A stretch of 48,674 nucleotides of DNA from Allomuricauda sp. TMED12 (GCA_002167435.2 NHBR02000063.1:1-48674), one strand, 5' to 3'. Shown: positions 23,404 to 31,644, counted from the stretch's first letter. Notes: generated from the sequence alone by a model not told the origin. Numbers and translations: made by a program.

Positions 23404-24045
23404 ATGATTATGTATATTTACAAGATAACAAATCTTTTGAATGGAAAGGTCTACGTAGGCAAGCACACATGCAAGAGTATAGAAAATATTTATTACGGCT
23501 CAGGAGTGGCGATAAAAGCGGCAATAAAAAAGCATGGGAAAGAGAACTTCAAAAAAGATGTTCTATGCATTTGCAAGAGTGAGGACGAGCTAAACAAAAT
23601 GGAGATTAAGTGGATTGAAAAACTAGGCTCGTTTGGTGACGGTTACAATATGACGAAAGGGGGTGAGGGTAAACTTGGGAGAAAGCCTACAAGGGCTGAG
23701 GTAGAAAAAGCAAGAGAGTCAAGGGTTAAGTTCTACAAAAACAACCCAAAAGCAAGGAAAAATCTATCTAACTTAGCAAAACGAAGAATTGGAGATAAAA
23801 ATCCATTTTATGGTAAAAGTTTAACCAGAGAGCATATAGAAAAGATGACCAAGGCAAGAGTTAAAGCTATATCTGGCGACAAAAACCCATCTGCAACAAA
23901 AGTTAGATGCAAGGAGAGCGGAGTTGTTTACGGCACGGCAAAAGAGGCGGCCTTTTCGGTTGGGTTAAAGTACTCAACAACAATACTAAAAGCGGCAAAA
24001 GGCGAAAGGAAAAGCGCGGGAGGGTTTACATGGGAGTTTTTATGA
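23404..24045 (+). CDS. Free-standing GIY-YIG homing endonuclease
   Basis: A 213-residue protein. The N-terminus (MYIYKITNLLNGKVYVGKHT) is the GIY-YIG catalytic start; NMTKGGEG closes the domain near residue 85. A NUMOD3-type repeat (GDKNPFYGKSLTREHIEKM) and a NUMOD1-like C-terminus (VVYGTAKEAAFSVG) supply DNA recognition, as in I-TevI and Seg-type enzymes. Codon use (AGG, AGA, many AAA) differs from the flanking phage genes. It sits exactly at the end of the methyltransferase gene, and its stop overlaps a remnant of an older methyltransferase end. It probably cuts methyltransferase genes lacking it. Confidence 0.88.
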   Translation: MIMYIYKITNLLNGKVYVGKHTCKSIENIYYGSGVAIKAAIKKHGKENFKKDVLCICKSEDELNKMEIKWIEKLGSFGDGYNMTKGGEGKLGRKPTRAEVEKARESRVKFYKNNPKARKNLSNLAKRRIGDKNPFYGKSLTREHIEKMTKARVKAISGDKNPSATKVRCKESGVVYGTAKEAAFSVGLKYSTTILKAAKGERKSAGGFTWEFL

Positions 24046-24122
24046 ATGGTTGGACGGTTGACGTAATTGCTCACATTCTTAAACAAACATTGACACCCGC
24101 GTCACTCGCGTCTAATATCTGA
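24042..24122 (+). pseudogene. Remnant of a displaced cytosine methyltransferase 3' end
   Basis: The bases after the homing endonuclease encode NGWTVDVIAHILKQTL and then a stop. This is a homologue of the methyltransferase C-terminus (NGFTVEVIRHIL) but differs at many positions. The join is exactly at the conserved 'G-N-G' codons. It is therefore the tail of the earlier resident gene, left behind when the endonuclease unit inserted. The operator-promoter of the primase operon lies inside it, so the remnant may be kept for its regulatory DNA. Confidence 0.8.
24090..24118 (+). promoter_or_regulatory. Promoter with TGAC-N6-GTCA operator for the primase operon
   Basis: TTGACA, 17 bases, TAATAT, with the palindrome TGAC-ACCCGC-GTCA (24091-24104). 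It lies 7 bases before the start codon of the 58-aa gene, so the message would be almost leaderless or start at the next gene. Confidence 0.7.
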
Positions 24123-24124
24123 CT

Positions 24125-24301
24125 ATGGACGATATAAGCAGACTAATGCAAAGCCTAGTTGACGTTACTGAACAACGTGATTCGGCTTATGACTTGCTTC
24201 AAACCGTGTTCGATGATTTACAAGGTCATGAGCACGGCGACCGTATAATTAAACGGGTTGAAGCGGATATTAAACTCTTACTAAATGAAGCGGGATTATG
24301 A
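24125..24301 (+). CDS. Small helical protein ahead of the TetR-like gene
   Basis: A 58-residue acidic helical protein (ISRLMQSLVDVTEQRDSAYD, then IIKRVEADIKLLLNEAG). It looks like a short coiled-coil hairpin. The four-base ATGA overlap with the following regulator gene supports it. There is hardly any room for a ribosome site after the promoter. It may partner the regulator; that is speculation. Confidence 0.6.
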   Translation: MDDISRLMQSLVDVTEQRDSAYDLLQTVFDDLQGHEHGDRIIKRVEADIKLLLNEAGL

Positions 24302-24591
24302 AAGACGCAAAACGTGAACTAATTCTTAATGCCGCCGTTGAATGCGCCAAGCTGGTGGGTTATATGAACATTCAACGTGCGGATATAGCACAGCGTGCGG
24401 ATGTCGCGACGGGAACAGTGAACAAGTATTTCGGTACCATGAATCAATTGAAACGTGCGGTAATGCGTCACGCAATTGAGAAGGATATACCTGAAATCAT
24501 GTTACAAGGTATCGCTAATAACGATAACCAGGTAATGAAATTGACACCGGACCGTAGACGTGAAATATGTTTAACAGCAACCAATTTATAA
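24298..24591 (+). CDS. TetR-like HTH protein, ligand domain absent
   Basis: A 97-residue protein with the TetR N-terminal layout: a first helix ELILNAAVECAKLVGYMN, then RADIAQRADVATGTVNKYFG, where 'I-A-x-x-A-x-V-x-x-G-T-V-x-x-Y-F' is the classic TetR helix-turn-helix, and a following LKRAVMRHAIEK helix. True TetR proteins have about 200 residues with a ligand domain; here only the DNA-binding part and a short tail remain. It is the first regulator downstream of a TGAC-N6-GTCA promoter and is the best candidate for binding that palindrome. The 3' end overlaps the primase gene by 25 bases. Confidence 0.75.
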   Translation: MKDAKRELILNAAVECAKLVGYMNIQRADIAQRADVATGTVNKYFGTMNQLKRAVMRHAIEKDIPEIMLQGIANNDNQVMKLTPDRRREICLTATNL

Positions 24592-26933
24592 TAAGTAAGC
24601 TGATACCTACCGCCATACCAAATAAGTTCGACAAGATCCCTGCTTGTCCACATACTTTAGAGTTGGGTATCAATGCGCACGATACAAAGCACCACACCAG
24701 TTACAACCATGCGTTGCAAATGGCGCAAGCGTGCGGTGAAAGTTATTGTGTTGCTTTTGTGCTTACTCATAATGATCCGTATTTCTGCATCGATATTGAT
24801 GATTGTTTTCAGAATGGTCAATGGTCGGCTATTTCGACAACACTCTGTCAAACGTTCCCAGGTGCGTACGTCGAAATAAGCGCATCGGGTAAAGCGTTAC
24901 ACATTTTCGGTACTTACCAAGGCGTCGAACCCGAACACAAGTGTAAGAATAAAGAACTGAACATGGAGTTGTACACCGCTGAACGCTTTATTGTTCTGAC
25001 GGGTAATCAGGCCACTGGTAACGCTGACACTGACCACACCGCTATGCTACACCAAGCGATTGAATGGTACTGGCAACAATCAGATGATGTGAATGAGGTT
25101 GGTGAGTGGGAAGACGTATCCGATTCACGATGGGCGGGGCCAACCGACGACGCTGAACTGATACAGCTTGCTATGAACAGTAAGTCAGCACAAGGTGTGT
25201 TCGGTGGTAAGGCTACATTTGAAGACTTGTTTACGGGTAACGCTGCGGTACTTGCTGCAACATACCCCAGTGGTTCAGGTGATGAATATGACCGTTCATC
25301 TGCGGATGCTGCACTTGCTCAACACTTAGCGTTTTGGACGGGTAATAATCCCGTACGTATTGACCGTATCATGCGTCAGTCAGCGCTGTATCGTGACAAG
25401 TGGGATAATCATAAATCGTACACCAGTCGTACGGTTACACAAGCTATCAGCAAGCAGAAAGACGTATACTTCAGCAAGCGTTACAAAGTGGAGCCTGTTG
25501 AATACCAACCGGTAAATGACGTTCCTACCAACGTTATGTATGGTGAAGTCACTACCACAGTGGGGGATCAATTCCTCACACCATCCCAACAAATCGATTA
25601 TTTCAAAGGTTGTGTGTACGTGCGTGACCTACACCGCGCATGGACACCGGACGGTTCATTCTTAAAACCCGAACAGTTCAAAGCGACATACGGTGGTTAT
25701 ATCTTCAGTATGGATGGGCAGAATGAGAAGGTGACGAAATCAGCGTGGGAAGTGTTCACCGAGTCACAAGCGGTTCGTTTCCCTAAAGTGGCCCGAACGG
25801 TGTTTCGACCAGAATTACCGTCGGGCGGGATATTTGAGGAAGAAGGTTTGAAGTACGTTAACACGTATGTACCTATCGTTACTAAACAGGTACCAGGTGA
25901 TATATCACCATTTCTAAATCATCTACGTTTAATATTACCAGACCCAAACGACCAAGAAATTGTTCTTTCGTATATGGCCGCGTGTGTGCAGTACCCTGGC
26001 GTTAAGTTCCAATGGTGTCCACTACTGCAAGGTGCGGAAGGTAACGGTAAAACACTGTTCACACGTTGTATCGCTTATTCAGTTGGCGACCGTTACACAC
26101 ACTTACCTAACGCTAAAGAACTAGGTGAAGGTGGTGCGAAGTTCACCACATGGATTCAAAATAAATTATTCATTGGTGTGGAAGAAATTTACGTCAGTGA
26201 CCGCCGTGAAGTAACTGAAGCGTTGAAAGTATTCATCACGAACGACCGTATTGAGATACAAGGGAAAGGGTTAGATCAAGTAATGGGTGATAACCGTGCT
26301 AACTTCCTAATGTGTTCAAACCATAAAGATGCGCTACACGTGACAGTCGATTCACGTCGTTACGCGGTGTTCTATACAGCGCAACAGAATAAAGCAGACA
26401 TTGAACAATCTGGTATGTCCGGTGACTATTTCCCGAACCTGTACCACTGGTTAAAGAATGAAGACGGTTACGCCATGATTAACCACTTCCTTCACACTTA
26501 TCAGATTAAAGACGAATTCAATCCCGCCACACATTGTCAAAAAGCACCACTCACCAGTAGCACCACTGAAGCGATTACTGTGAGTATGGGCAGTGTTGAA
26601 CAAGAAATTGTTGAAGCGATTGAAAGTGGTCGTGTTGGTTTCCGTGGCGGTTGGGTAAGCAGTAAGAAGCTGGATGAATTTTTAAAAGAAATCCGTGCTG
26701 AACGTAAGGTACCTATCAATAAACGCCGTGAAATGCTTCAGAAGTTGGGTTACGACTGGCATCCTGGTCTAACGGATGGACGCACGAATTCACCATTACC
26801 ACACGAAGACAATGCAAAACCTAAACTGTTTATACAGCGCGGTCACATTGCTTCAAATTTACAAGGGGCCGATGCCGTGGCGAAGTATTGTCACGAACAA
26901 GGCTACGTTAACTTTACGAGGGTTTCGGCCTAA
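24567..26933 (+). CDS. Primase-polymerase / superfamily 3 helicase
   Basis: A 788-residue two-part replication protein. The N-terminal part has the prim-pol pattern: an acidic pair in YFCIDIDDCF (about residues 70-78) and a later SGKALHIFG. The C-terminal part is a superfamily 3 helicase of the D5/phage type: Walker A QGAEGNGKT (about 488), Walker B LFIGVEEIY (about 537) and motif C FLMCSNHKDAL (about 582). It would prime and unwind DNA for the family B polymerase. The start lies inside the regulator gene and lacks a strong ribosome site, so coupling is likely. Confidence 0.9.
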   Translation: MFNSNQFIISKLIPTAIPNKFDKIPACPHTLELGINAHDTKHHTSYNHALQMAQACGESYCVAFVLTHNDPYFCIDIDDCFQNGQWSAISTTLCQTFPGAYVEISASGKALHIFGTYQGVEPEHKCKNKELNMELYTAERFIVLTGNQATGNADTDHTAMLHQAIEWYWQQSDDVNEVGEWEDVSDSRWAGPTDDAELIQLAMNSKSAQGVFGGKATFEDLFTGNAAVLAATYPSGSGDEYDRSSADAALAQHLAFWTGNNPVRIDRIMRQSALYRDKWDNHKSYTSRTVTQAISKQKDVYFSKRYKVEPVEYQPVNDVPTNVMYGEVTTTVGDQFLTPSQQIDYFKGCVYVRDLHRAWTPDGSFLKPEQFKATYGGYIFSMDGQNEKVTKSAWEVFTESQAVRFPKVARTVFRPELPSGGIFEEEGLKYVNTYVPIVTKQVPGDISPFLNHLRLILPDPNDQEIVLSYMAACVQYPGVKFQWCPLLQGAEGNGKTLFTRCIAYSVGDRYTHLPNAKELGEGGAKFTTWIQNKLFIGVEEIYVSDRREVTEALKVFITNDRIEIQGKGLDQVMGDNRANFLMCSNHKDALHVTVDSRRYAVFYTAQQNKADIEQSGMSGDYFPNLYHWLKNEDGYAMINHFLHTYQIKDEFNPATHCQKAPLTSSTTEAITVSMGSVEQEIVEAIESGRVGFRGGWVSSKKLDEFLKEIRAERKVPINKRREMLQKLGYDWHPGLTDGRTNSPLPHEDNAKPKLFIQRGHIASNLQGADAVAKYCHEQGYVNFTRVSA

Positions 26934-26976
26934 TATAACCGAGCAGCCGTGCAGTAGCTCACAATGGAGAGTGACT

Positions 26977-27072
26977 ATGAGAAGACGTATCAATGATGTG
27001 ACTATAACTGAAATGGTGTTTTACGGAGTGTTCACACTTCACGTAATAGGTTCATTAACAGGGGTAATTTAA
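26977..27072 (+). CDS. Short membrane-prone peptide
   Basis: A 31-codon frame starting nine bases after GGAGAG. It has a basic start (MRRRIND) and one apolar stretch (MVFYGVFTLHVIGSLTGVI). It lies in the gap after the primase and before a hairpin terminator. A longer frame upstream exists but would lie inside the primase gene and is unlikely. Coding is plausible, not certain. Confidence 0.45.
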   Translation: MRRRINDVTITEMVFYGVFTLHVIGSLTGVI

Positions 27073-27079
27073 GTTTCAC

Positions 27080-27148
27080 ACCGTCCGACATGGTAATAAT
27101 GCCTAAACTAGCTACTCAACATGGTCGGGTCGGGCGGTTTCTTTTTCA
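27080..27148 (+). terminator. Putative terminator after the primase operon
   Basis: ACCGTCCGAC (27080-27089) pairs with GTCGGGCGGT (27129-27138) through ten pairs, one of them G-T. The run TTTCTTTTTC follows. The loop is long, about 39 bases, which is unusual for a simple terminator. Confidence 0.5.
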
Positions 27149-27162
27149 ATAAGGTAATAATC

Positions 27163-27348
27163 ATGGAATACTTATATTTTATAATACCCGCGTTCGTAAT
27201 ATTACTAGTCGTCTTACTGGTGATGGTTTTTGATAAGTGTCGTATAAAACACACGATTGACGACTTAAATGATAAACATGGTGGAGATTGGTACTACGAT
27301 AAAGAAAGCGGGTCATACCGTGACAGTATGACCGATAGGGAAATTTAG
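27163..27348 (+). CDS. Small single-span membrane protein
   Basis: A 61-residue protein from the ATG at 27163, which has an AAGG site. A hydrophobic helix (YFIIPAFVILLVVLLVMVF) is followed by a polar cytoplasmic-looking tail (DDLNDKHGGDWYYDKESG). A longer frame starting at 27121 would cross the terminator and is rejected. Its stop shares the four bases TTAG with the stop of the convergent gene on the other strand. Confidence 0.6.
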   Translation: MEYLYFIIPAFVILLVVLLVMVFDKCRIKHTIDDLNDKHGGDWYYDKESGSYRDSMTDREI

Positions 27349-27797
27349 TTAGGCGTCACCAAACGATCACGCGTAATACCTTCACCACCATTAAACGATA
27401 AAGCCCTGTCGTACACTACGTACAAATTGACCAGGGCTTTTTCTATATCATCCAGTATAGTTTTCAGCGAACCACGACGACCATTCAACTGTCTGAACAA
27501 CTTATAAGCTAAATCGAATACTGATTCAGTTAGTTGCGGTAACGTGTAAGTCGGATTATCTTCAGGTTCGATGACTGGTGGTTCATACTTTAAATAGTAA
27601 CATAACGCAGCAAACTGGAATTCTAAATCACGTAACGCCGACGGGAACCGTTTACCTTCCTGTTCAGCAAACAGGTGCATACGTCCAACAGCACTGATAA
27701 TACCTAACACTCTGAAAGTGACCGTTGATTCACGGTCGTTCATTACTTTATTAACGCTTGTTTCAGCGACATGCTTTCTAAACTGTTTAATAGTCAT
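27345..27797 (-). CDS. Unknown protein encoded with the DEAH helicase
   Basis: A 150-residue helical protein (FRVLGIISAVGRMHLFAEQE, LRDLEFQFAALCYYLKY). It has a short acidic/proline loop in the middle (PPVIEPEDNP) and a helical C-terminal half. No family recognised. The four-base overlap with the helicase stop implies joint translation, so a helicase partner is possible. Confidence 0.6.
   Translation of the reverse strand: MTIKQFRKHVAETSVNKVMNDRESTVTFRVLGIISAVGRMHLFAEQEGKRFPSALRDLEFQFAALCYYLKYEPPVIEPEDNPTYTLPQLTESVFDLAYKLFRQLNGRRGSLKTILDDIEKALVNLYVVYDRALSFNGGEGITRDRLVTPN
27400..27443 (+). terminator. Rightward terminator inside the convergent 150-aa gene
   Basis: AAAGCCCTG (27400-27408) and CAGGGCTTT (27432-27440) pair over nine bases and a run of T follows on the plus strand. 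It would stop rightward transcription from the primase region before it opposes the helicase operon. The 23-base loop itself contains paired GTAC. Confidence 0.5.
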
Positions 27798-30469
27798 GCG
27801 GTCATTTTCCTTATAATGTAGTTGTTAATATCATTGGTTGTTTTAATCATTGCTTCAGCGTCTTGTTTCTGAGCGCTTAACACGTCTATACCAAACGCGA
27901 AGTTGAAGCGTCGATACATTTCTGACTGGTCGGCCCCGTCGTACAAACTGGCCCACCACGCGATAGTCTCACGTAACACACTCTGTGCGTCCTGAAGCGC
28001 GACTTGTTTCTGCGCAGCACGCTTACTGTGACTGAGTATTGCAACAGTTGGTGCATGTTTAGCTATCAATTCATCAGTGACACGTTTAGCGGCTTGTTCA
28101 GGTGTTGTATTCGCTATATCGTCCACTTCACCACGCATCATCGCTAACACATCAGCTGATAATTCTGTTAAATCACCATCCACTTGTTCAGGTTTAGAAC
28201 GTCCAGCGGGTTCCGTATAGTAACCACAATGAGGGCATTTCTTGTGGAATTTCTCATACGGACGGGTACAGCTTGCGCAATACGTTAATGGTATTTCATC
28301 ATCAGGGTCAACCGTACGTGGTGATTTATCTTTACTATCCAATGACCACACACGTGGTTTATCAGGTAGACCGTGACGAATAATGTTACCCACATGGTCG
28401 ATGATGATAGCCCACGTCTTACCTTCAAGTTTACGCAGTGCGCGACCAAACTGTTGAACGTATAGCGCGTATGACATGGTGGGACGGGCGAACGATACAA
28501 CTTCAATAGCGGGTAAGTCGAAACCTTCACCAAACAAATCCACATTCACCAGTTGCCACAGTTCACCGCGTGCAAAGCGTTTCAGTATCGCGTCACGTAA
28601 ATCACTGGGGGTGTTCGCGTCAACCGCTTCAGCCGGTATACCGCTTGCGTTGTATTCCGCTGCCATGTCTTTAGCGGTTTCAACGTCTGTCACGAATGTC
28701 ACACCACGTTTACCGAATGCGTGCTTCTTATACTCAGATACTACGTCACCGATGATGTGTGATTCACGTGCGGCTTTTTTCATACGTTTCTGAATGAAGT
28801 CACCGTTCGCACCTAAATCATCATCACCGAGTTGAATATCTGAAGGGGAGCATACAATTTTATAGTCAGTAAGGTACCCGTTATCAATGAGCCAGCGAAG
28901 GTTTGGACCTTCAATCATTGTGTCGAACACACCTGAAGCGGTCGAACCTAAACCATGACCATCCGCACGAATAGGTGTAGCGGTTACACCCAGTCCTTTC
29001 GCGTTGGGGAACATTTCAATCGCGTTACCCCACTTATTGTGTTTCAACACGTGGTGCGCTTCATCCTGTACCCATAGCGTGACTTGTTGTGCCCACCCGC
29101 GTAACGACTCTTTACGACGTATCAGTGTATCAACACCGGCCACAACGGTTGTACTCATAGGTTGAATGAAGTCACGGCCTAGTTCATCAATGTGGTTACG
29201 ACGGATAAGTTTTATAACTTTTTTATCACCGACAATGTTGTGATGAATTCCTTCACGTGCTAACGCCTGGCTAATTTGTGACACTAATTCCTGACGGTGA
29301 GCAATAGCGACTTTAGCACCGTTGTGGTCGTGAATCACTTTAGCCATAGTGACTGTATTGTGAGTAACCGTAAAATCACCAAGCATGAACAAGTGATCAC
29401 CGTCTATCTCAAACCCGTAGTAATCACCCACACCAATAGGTTCAACTTTGATGCCCGTCACTAGTACGTCTTTCTTCTGCTTTCGTAATTCTGGTTGGTG
29501 ACGGTCTAACAGTGTCGGTATAATTGAGCAATCACCCGATATACTAATACGGTAATATGTGCCGGTTGAACCAGTGTTAGTACACGTTTTTTCAACTTCG
29601 TTTATGTACGCTGCTAAACCCAAAGAACGCACTAGAAAACATAAATCTTCAGCCAACCTTTTAATTTTAAACATCACATCGTAACCACCGTGTGTTGAAT
29701 GACCGTCACTGTCTAGTAATCCAGCCAACAATGATAAACGTTGTTCACGTGGTGCAGTCTTGAAAGCAAAAGGGATATGTTTATTGTTTAATAAATTCCA
29801 ACACTTTAACGACTTTCTCAAACCTATAACATTACGATTAAAGTTAGTGCTTAAATGATAAACAGACGAAGCGTTGTTCGGTTGCGCTTCAATACGTAAA
29901 CCTTGACGTGTTTTAATAGCGTAGTTTTGAAGGTAAGTGACTATTTCAGGGTCAGCCGTTGTAATAGACGCACCTTTTGAATCACCGTCACCTAACCACA
30001 CGCCGAGTAGATAAGGTGGTAACGCTGTATCAGTTTCCGAAGCAGTTGGAAAATCTACGCCTGTTCGCCACCCTTTATGTATATGTTTCCACGTCTTAGA
30101 TTTATTCAGATAATCCGTGACGGACACATTAACAATCTGACCTTTAGGTTTGGTTGTTTTCAAACTAAGAATGTGACTTTCATTGACGACGTATGAATCA
30201 CCTTTAGTGGGTGTAACGCGATATAACATTTCACGTCCGGTACAAGTACCTAACACTTTACGAGGTGTACTATCTGGCCCCATTAATAAATCACCAGTCT
30301 TAACGTCTTGAACCGGTAGAGTGTCACCGTTGTACATGAGTATAGGAGTATCTTTACCTAGACATTTACCGGCCCCTGTTGGCGCAATAGCGAGTACGTT
30401 ACGATTACCCTGTTGCCACTGGTAATGTACCTTGTCGTATAAATCCTGTTGATACGGTCGTAATTGCAT
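27794..30469 (-). CDS. DEAH-box superfamily 2 helicase interrupted by an intein
   Basis: An 891-residue precursor. Motif I is split: APTGAGK (residues 29-35), then the intein, then T372. The spliced enzyme has about 555 residues. Further motifs are DEAH (469-472), GVTATPIRADG (motif III region), GEGFDLPAIEVV and QQFGRALR (motif VI). A four-Cys zinc site (CASC and CPHC) lies near residue 740. This is the layout of RecG/SSL2-like phage helicases used in replication or recombination. It heads a leftward island inside the rightward replication block and has its own promoter upstream of the SLOG gene. Confidence 0.9.
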   Translation of the reverse strand: MQLRPYQQDLYDKVHYQWQQGNRNVLAIAPTGAGKCLGKDTPILMYNGDTLPVQDVKTGDLLMGPDSTPRKVLGTCTGREMLYRVTPTKGDSYVVNESHILSLKTTKPKGQIVNVSVTDYLNKSKTWKHIHKGWRTGVDFPTASETDTALPPYLLGVWLGDGDSKGASITTADPEIVTYLQNYAIKTRQGLRIEAQPNNASSVYHLSTNFNRNVIGLRKSLKCWNLLNNKHIPFAFKTAPREQRLSLLAGLLDSDGHSTHGGYDVMFKIKRLAEDLCFLVRSLGLAAYINEVEKTCTNTGSTGTYYRISISGDCSIIPTLLDRHQPELRKQKKDVLVTGIKVEPIGVGDYYGFEIDGDHLFMLGDFTVTHNTVTMAKVIHDHNGAKVAIAHRQELVSQISQALAREGIHHNIVGDKKVIKLIRRNHIDELGRDFIQPMSTTVVAGVDTLIRRKESLRGWAQQVTLWVQDEAHHVLKHNKWGNAIEMFPNAKGLGVTATPIRADGHGLGSTASGVFDTMIEGPNLRWLIDNGYLTDYKIVCSPSDIQLGDDDLGANGDFIQKRMKKAARESHIIGDVVSEYKKHAFGKRGVTFVTDVETAKDMAAEYNASGIPAEAVDANTPSDLRDAILKRFARGELWQLVNVDLFGEGFDLPAIEVVSFARPTMSYALYVQQFGRALRKLEGKTWAIIIDHVGNIIRHGLPDKPRVWSLDSKDKSPRTVDPDDEIPLTYCASCTRPYEKFHKKCPHCGYYTEPAGRSKPEQVDGDLTELSADVLAMMRGEVDDIANTTPEQAAKRVTDELIAKHAPTVAILSHSKRAAQKQVALQDAQSVLRETIAWWASLYDGADQSEMYRRFNFAFGIDVLSAQKQDAEAMIKTTNDINNYIIRKMTA
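29357..30364 (-). other. Helicase intein (class 1) with LAGLIDADG endonuclease
   Basis: Residues 36-371 of the precursor, 336 residues. It begins with Cys36 in CLGKDTPILMYNGDTLPVQD, a standard block A, and ends FTVTHN with His370-Asn371. The +1 residue is Thr372. Two LAGLIDADG motifs (LLGVWLGDGD and LLAGLLDSDG) form the homing endonuclease. Block F (YYGFEIDGDH) lacks the Cys seen in the TerL intein, so this one should use the standard pathway with Cys1. Insertion is directly after the P-loop Lys. Confidence 0.9.
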
Positions 30470-30473
30470 AACT

Positions 30474-30815
30474 CTACATCACCTTTTCAATTGGTAGGTT
30501 GGCATTTTCAGCAAGTTTGACCATTGACGCGGTACCGGCACCACCAGGAAAGGCCACTACGTAATCAGGTTGAAGTAACAACATAACACTGTTGCGCTTA
30601 AAACCGGCTGCTAAATCGTAATGGTGCCATAGTGCATCAACACGACATGTGTGAACGCCTACACCTTTAGCCCACATGTCGCATAATTTATCGGCCCCAT
30701 CAGCACCACCATGGATTAGTAGTGTGACGCCATAGTTATTATGCAACTGACCGAGTGTTCTACACACTTCAGCATAGTCGTTATATTTGCGACCACCTGT
30801 GACTAAGACTTTCAT
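30474..30815 (-). CDS. SLOG-fold (YspA/DUF2493-type) nucleotide-binding protein
   Basis: A 113-residue Rossmann-like protein with the three SLOG signatures: VLVTGGRKYND at the start, LLIHGGADGADKL in the middle and VVAFPGGAGTASMV near the end. SLOG domains bind nucleotide-derived signals or cleave nucleotide-sugar bonds, and many lie next to conflict systems. The ATG at 30815 has an AAAGGA site; a TTG six bases upstream is less likely. It is the first gene of the leftward helicase island. Its exact ligand is unknown. Confidence 0.8.
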   Translation of the reverse strand: MKVLVTGGRKYNDYAEVCRTLGQLHNNYGVTLLIHGGADGADKLCDMWAKGVGVHTCRVDALWHHYDLAAGFKRNSVMLLLQPDYVVAFPGGAGTASMVKLAENANLPIEKVM

Positions 30816-30836
30816 CGACAATCCTTTAAATTAAAT

Positions 30837-30866
30837 TTGACACACGCGTCATTATGGTACTATGCT
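30837..30866 (+). promoter_or_regulatory. Rightward promoter with TGAC-N6-GTCA operator, 243-aa/exonuclease operon
   Basis: TTGACA, 18 bases, TATGCT, with the palindrome TGAC-ACACGC-GTCA (30838-30851) over the -35 box. The 243-aa gene follows after about 45 bases, with GAGGAA as ribosome site. Confidence 0.65.
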
Positions 30867-30879
30867 TTCAATCCGTCAA
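30851..30879 (-). promoter_or_regulatory. Divergent leftward promoter, SLOG-helicase operon
   Basis: On the minus strand TTGACG, 17 bases, then CATAAT. Its start point would fall in the palindrome at 30838-30851, so one bound protein could block both divergent promoters. Confidence 0.55.
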
Positions 30880-30909
30880 GTGACGTTAATTATTAATTGA
30901 GGAAATCAA

Positions 30910-31641
30910 ATGGCACTTCATATCAGTGTGGATTCACACGACCTTACACAAAACGAAGCTGAATCATTGGCTACATTTTTTACAAAACTGGCAACGTCAG
31001 CACCTGTTGAGCGTCCATCATACGGTAACACTGTTGAACCACTCAGATCGTTAGCGGTTTCTGGTACATCTGCAACAGGCGATTCATTGAATAGTGCAGG
31101 TGTACCCGTTCCTTCAACAGTGGATGAAGTTGAGGAACACGGAGAAGAACTTCCTGACTTATCACAAGACGAACCGAAAGAGGTTAAGTCTGATTCACTT
31201 GTGGAAGAACAAAACGAATTAGACGTTAATGGTCTACCGTGGGATAAGCGCATCCATTCTGGTAAACCTACCAAGAACGCTGATGGTAGTTGGAAAAAAC
31301 GCCGTGGTGTAGACGACGCAACGTTTGAAAAAGTTGTAGCTGAACTTAAAGGTGAAGTAGCTGAAACACCAGACCAATCACAAGTCGGTTTCCAGTCGCA
31401 GCAACCAGCGCAACCAGACCAATCACAAGTCGGTTTCCAGTCGCAGCAGACTGAGGATTCAGCACCACCAGCGACAAACCTAACATGGCCACAAGTGCTA
31501 CAACGTATGAGTGCCGCTGGTGCGACACAAGAAACTATCGCGACGGGTATGGCTACGGTCGGTATGGCAGGTCGTCCACTTCCTGAGCTTGTTAATCATC
31601 CTGAGAAGTTCAACGATTTCTTAACCGCTATTGGTGCGTAA
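30910..31641 (+). CDS. Conserved phage protein of the recombination operon, unknown
   Basis: A 243-residue acidic protein. After a 100-residue, mostly disordered N-terminal half comes the block GLPWDKRIHSGKPTKNADGS followed by WKKRRGVDD, a phrase that recurs in phage proteins encoded next to RecB-like exonucleases. Then come two copies of QSQVGFQSQQ, from an exact 35-base DNA repeat, and a helical C-terminal domain. It may adapt the exonuclease or the ssDNA-binding protein to the replication complex. No catalytic residues are apparent. Confidence 0.7.
   Translation: MALHISVDSHDLTQNEAESLATFFTKLATSAPVERPSYGNTVEPLRSLAVSGTSATGDSLNSAGVPVPSTVDEVEEHGEELPDLSQDEPKEVKSDSLVEEQNELDVNGLPWDKRIHSGKPTKNADGSWKKRRGVDDATFEKVVAELKGEVAETPDQSQVGFQSQQPAQPDQSQVGFQSQQTEDSAPPATNLTWPQVLQRMSAAGATQETIATGMATVGMAGRPLPELVNHPEKFNDFLTAIGA
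31369..31448 (+). repeat. Two exact 35-bp direct repeats within the 243-aa gene
   Basis: Copies at 31369-31403 and 31414-31448 are identical. They encode the duplicated PDQSQVGFQSQQ segment. In-frame repeats of this size are prone to slippage, so relatives should differ in copy number. Confidence 0.85.
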
Positions 31642-31644
31642 ATT

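Noticed and set aside
26776..27072. 98-codon frame overlapping the end of the primase gene
   Set aside because: Only its last 31 codons lie outside the primase, where a separate ATG with a ribosome site exists; the upstream part is a shadow.
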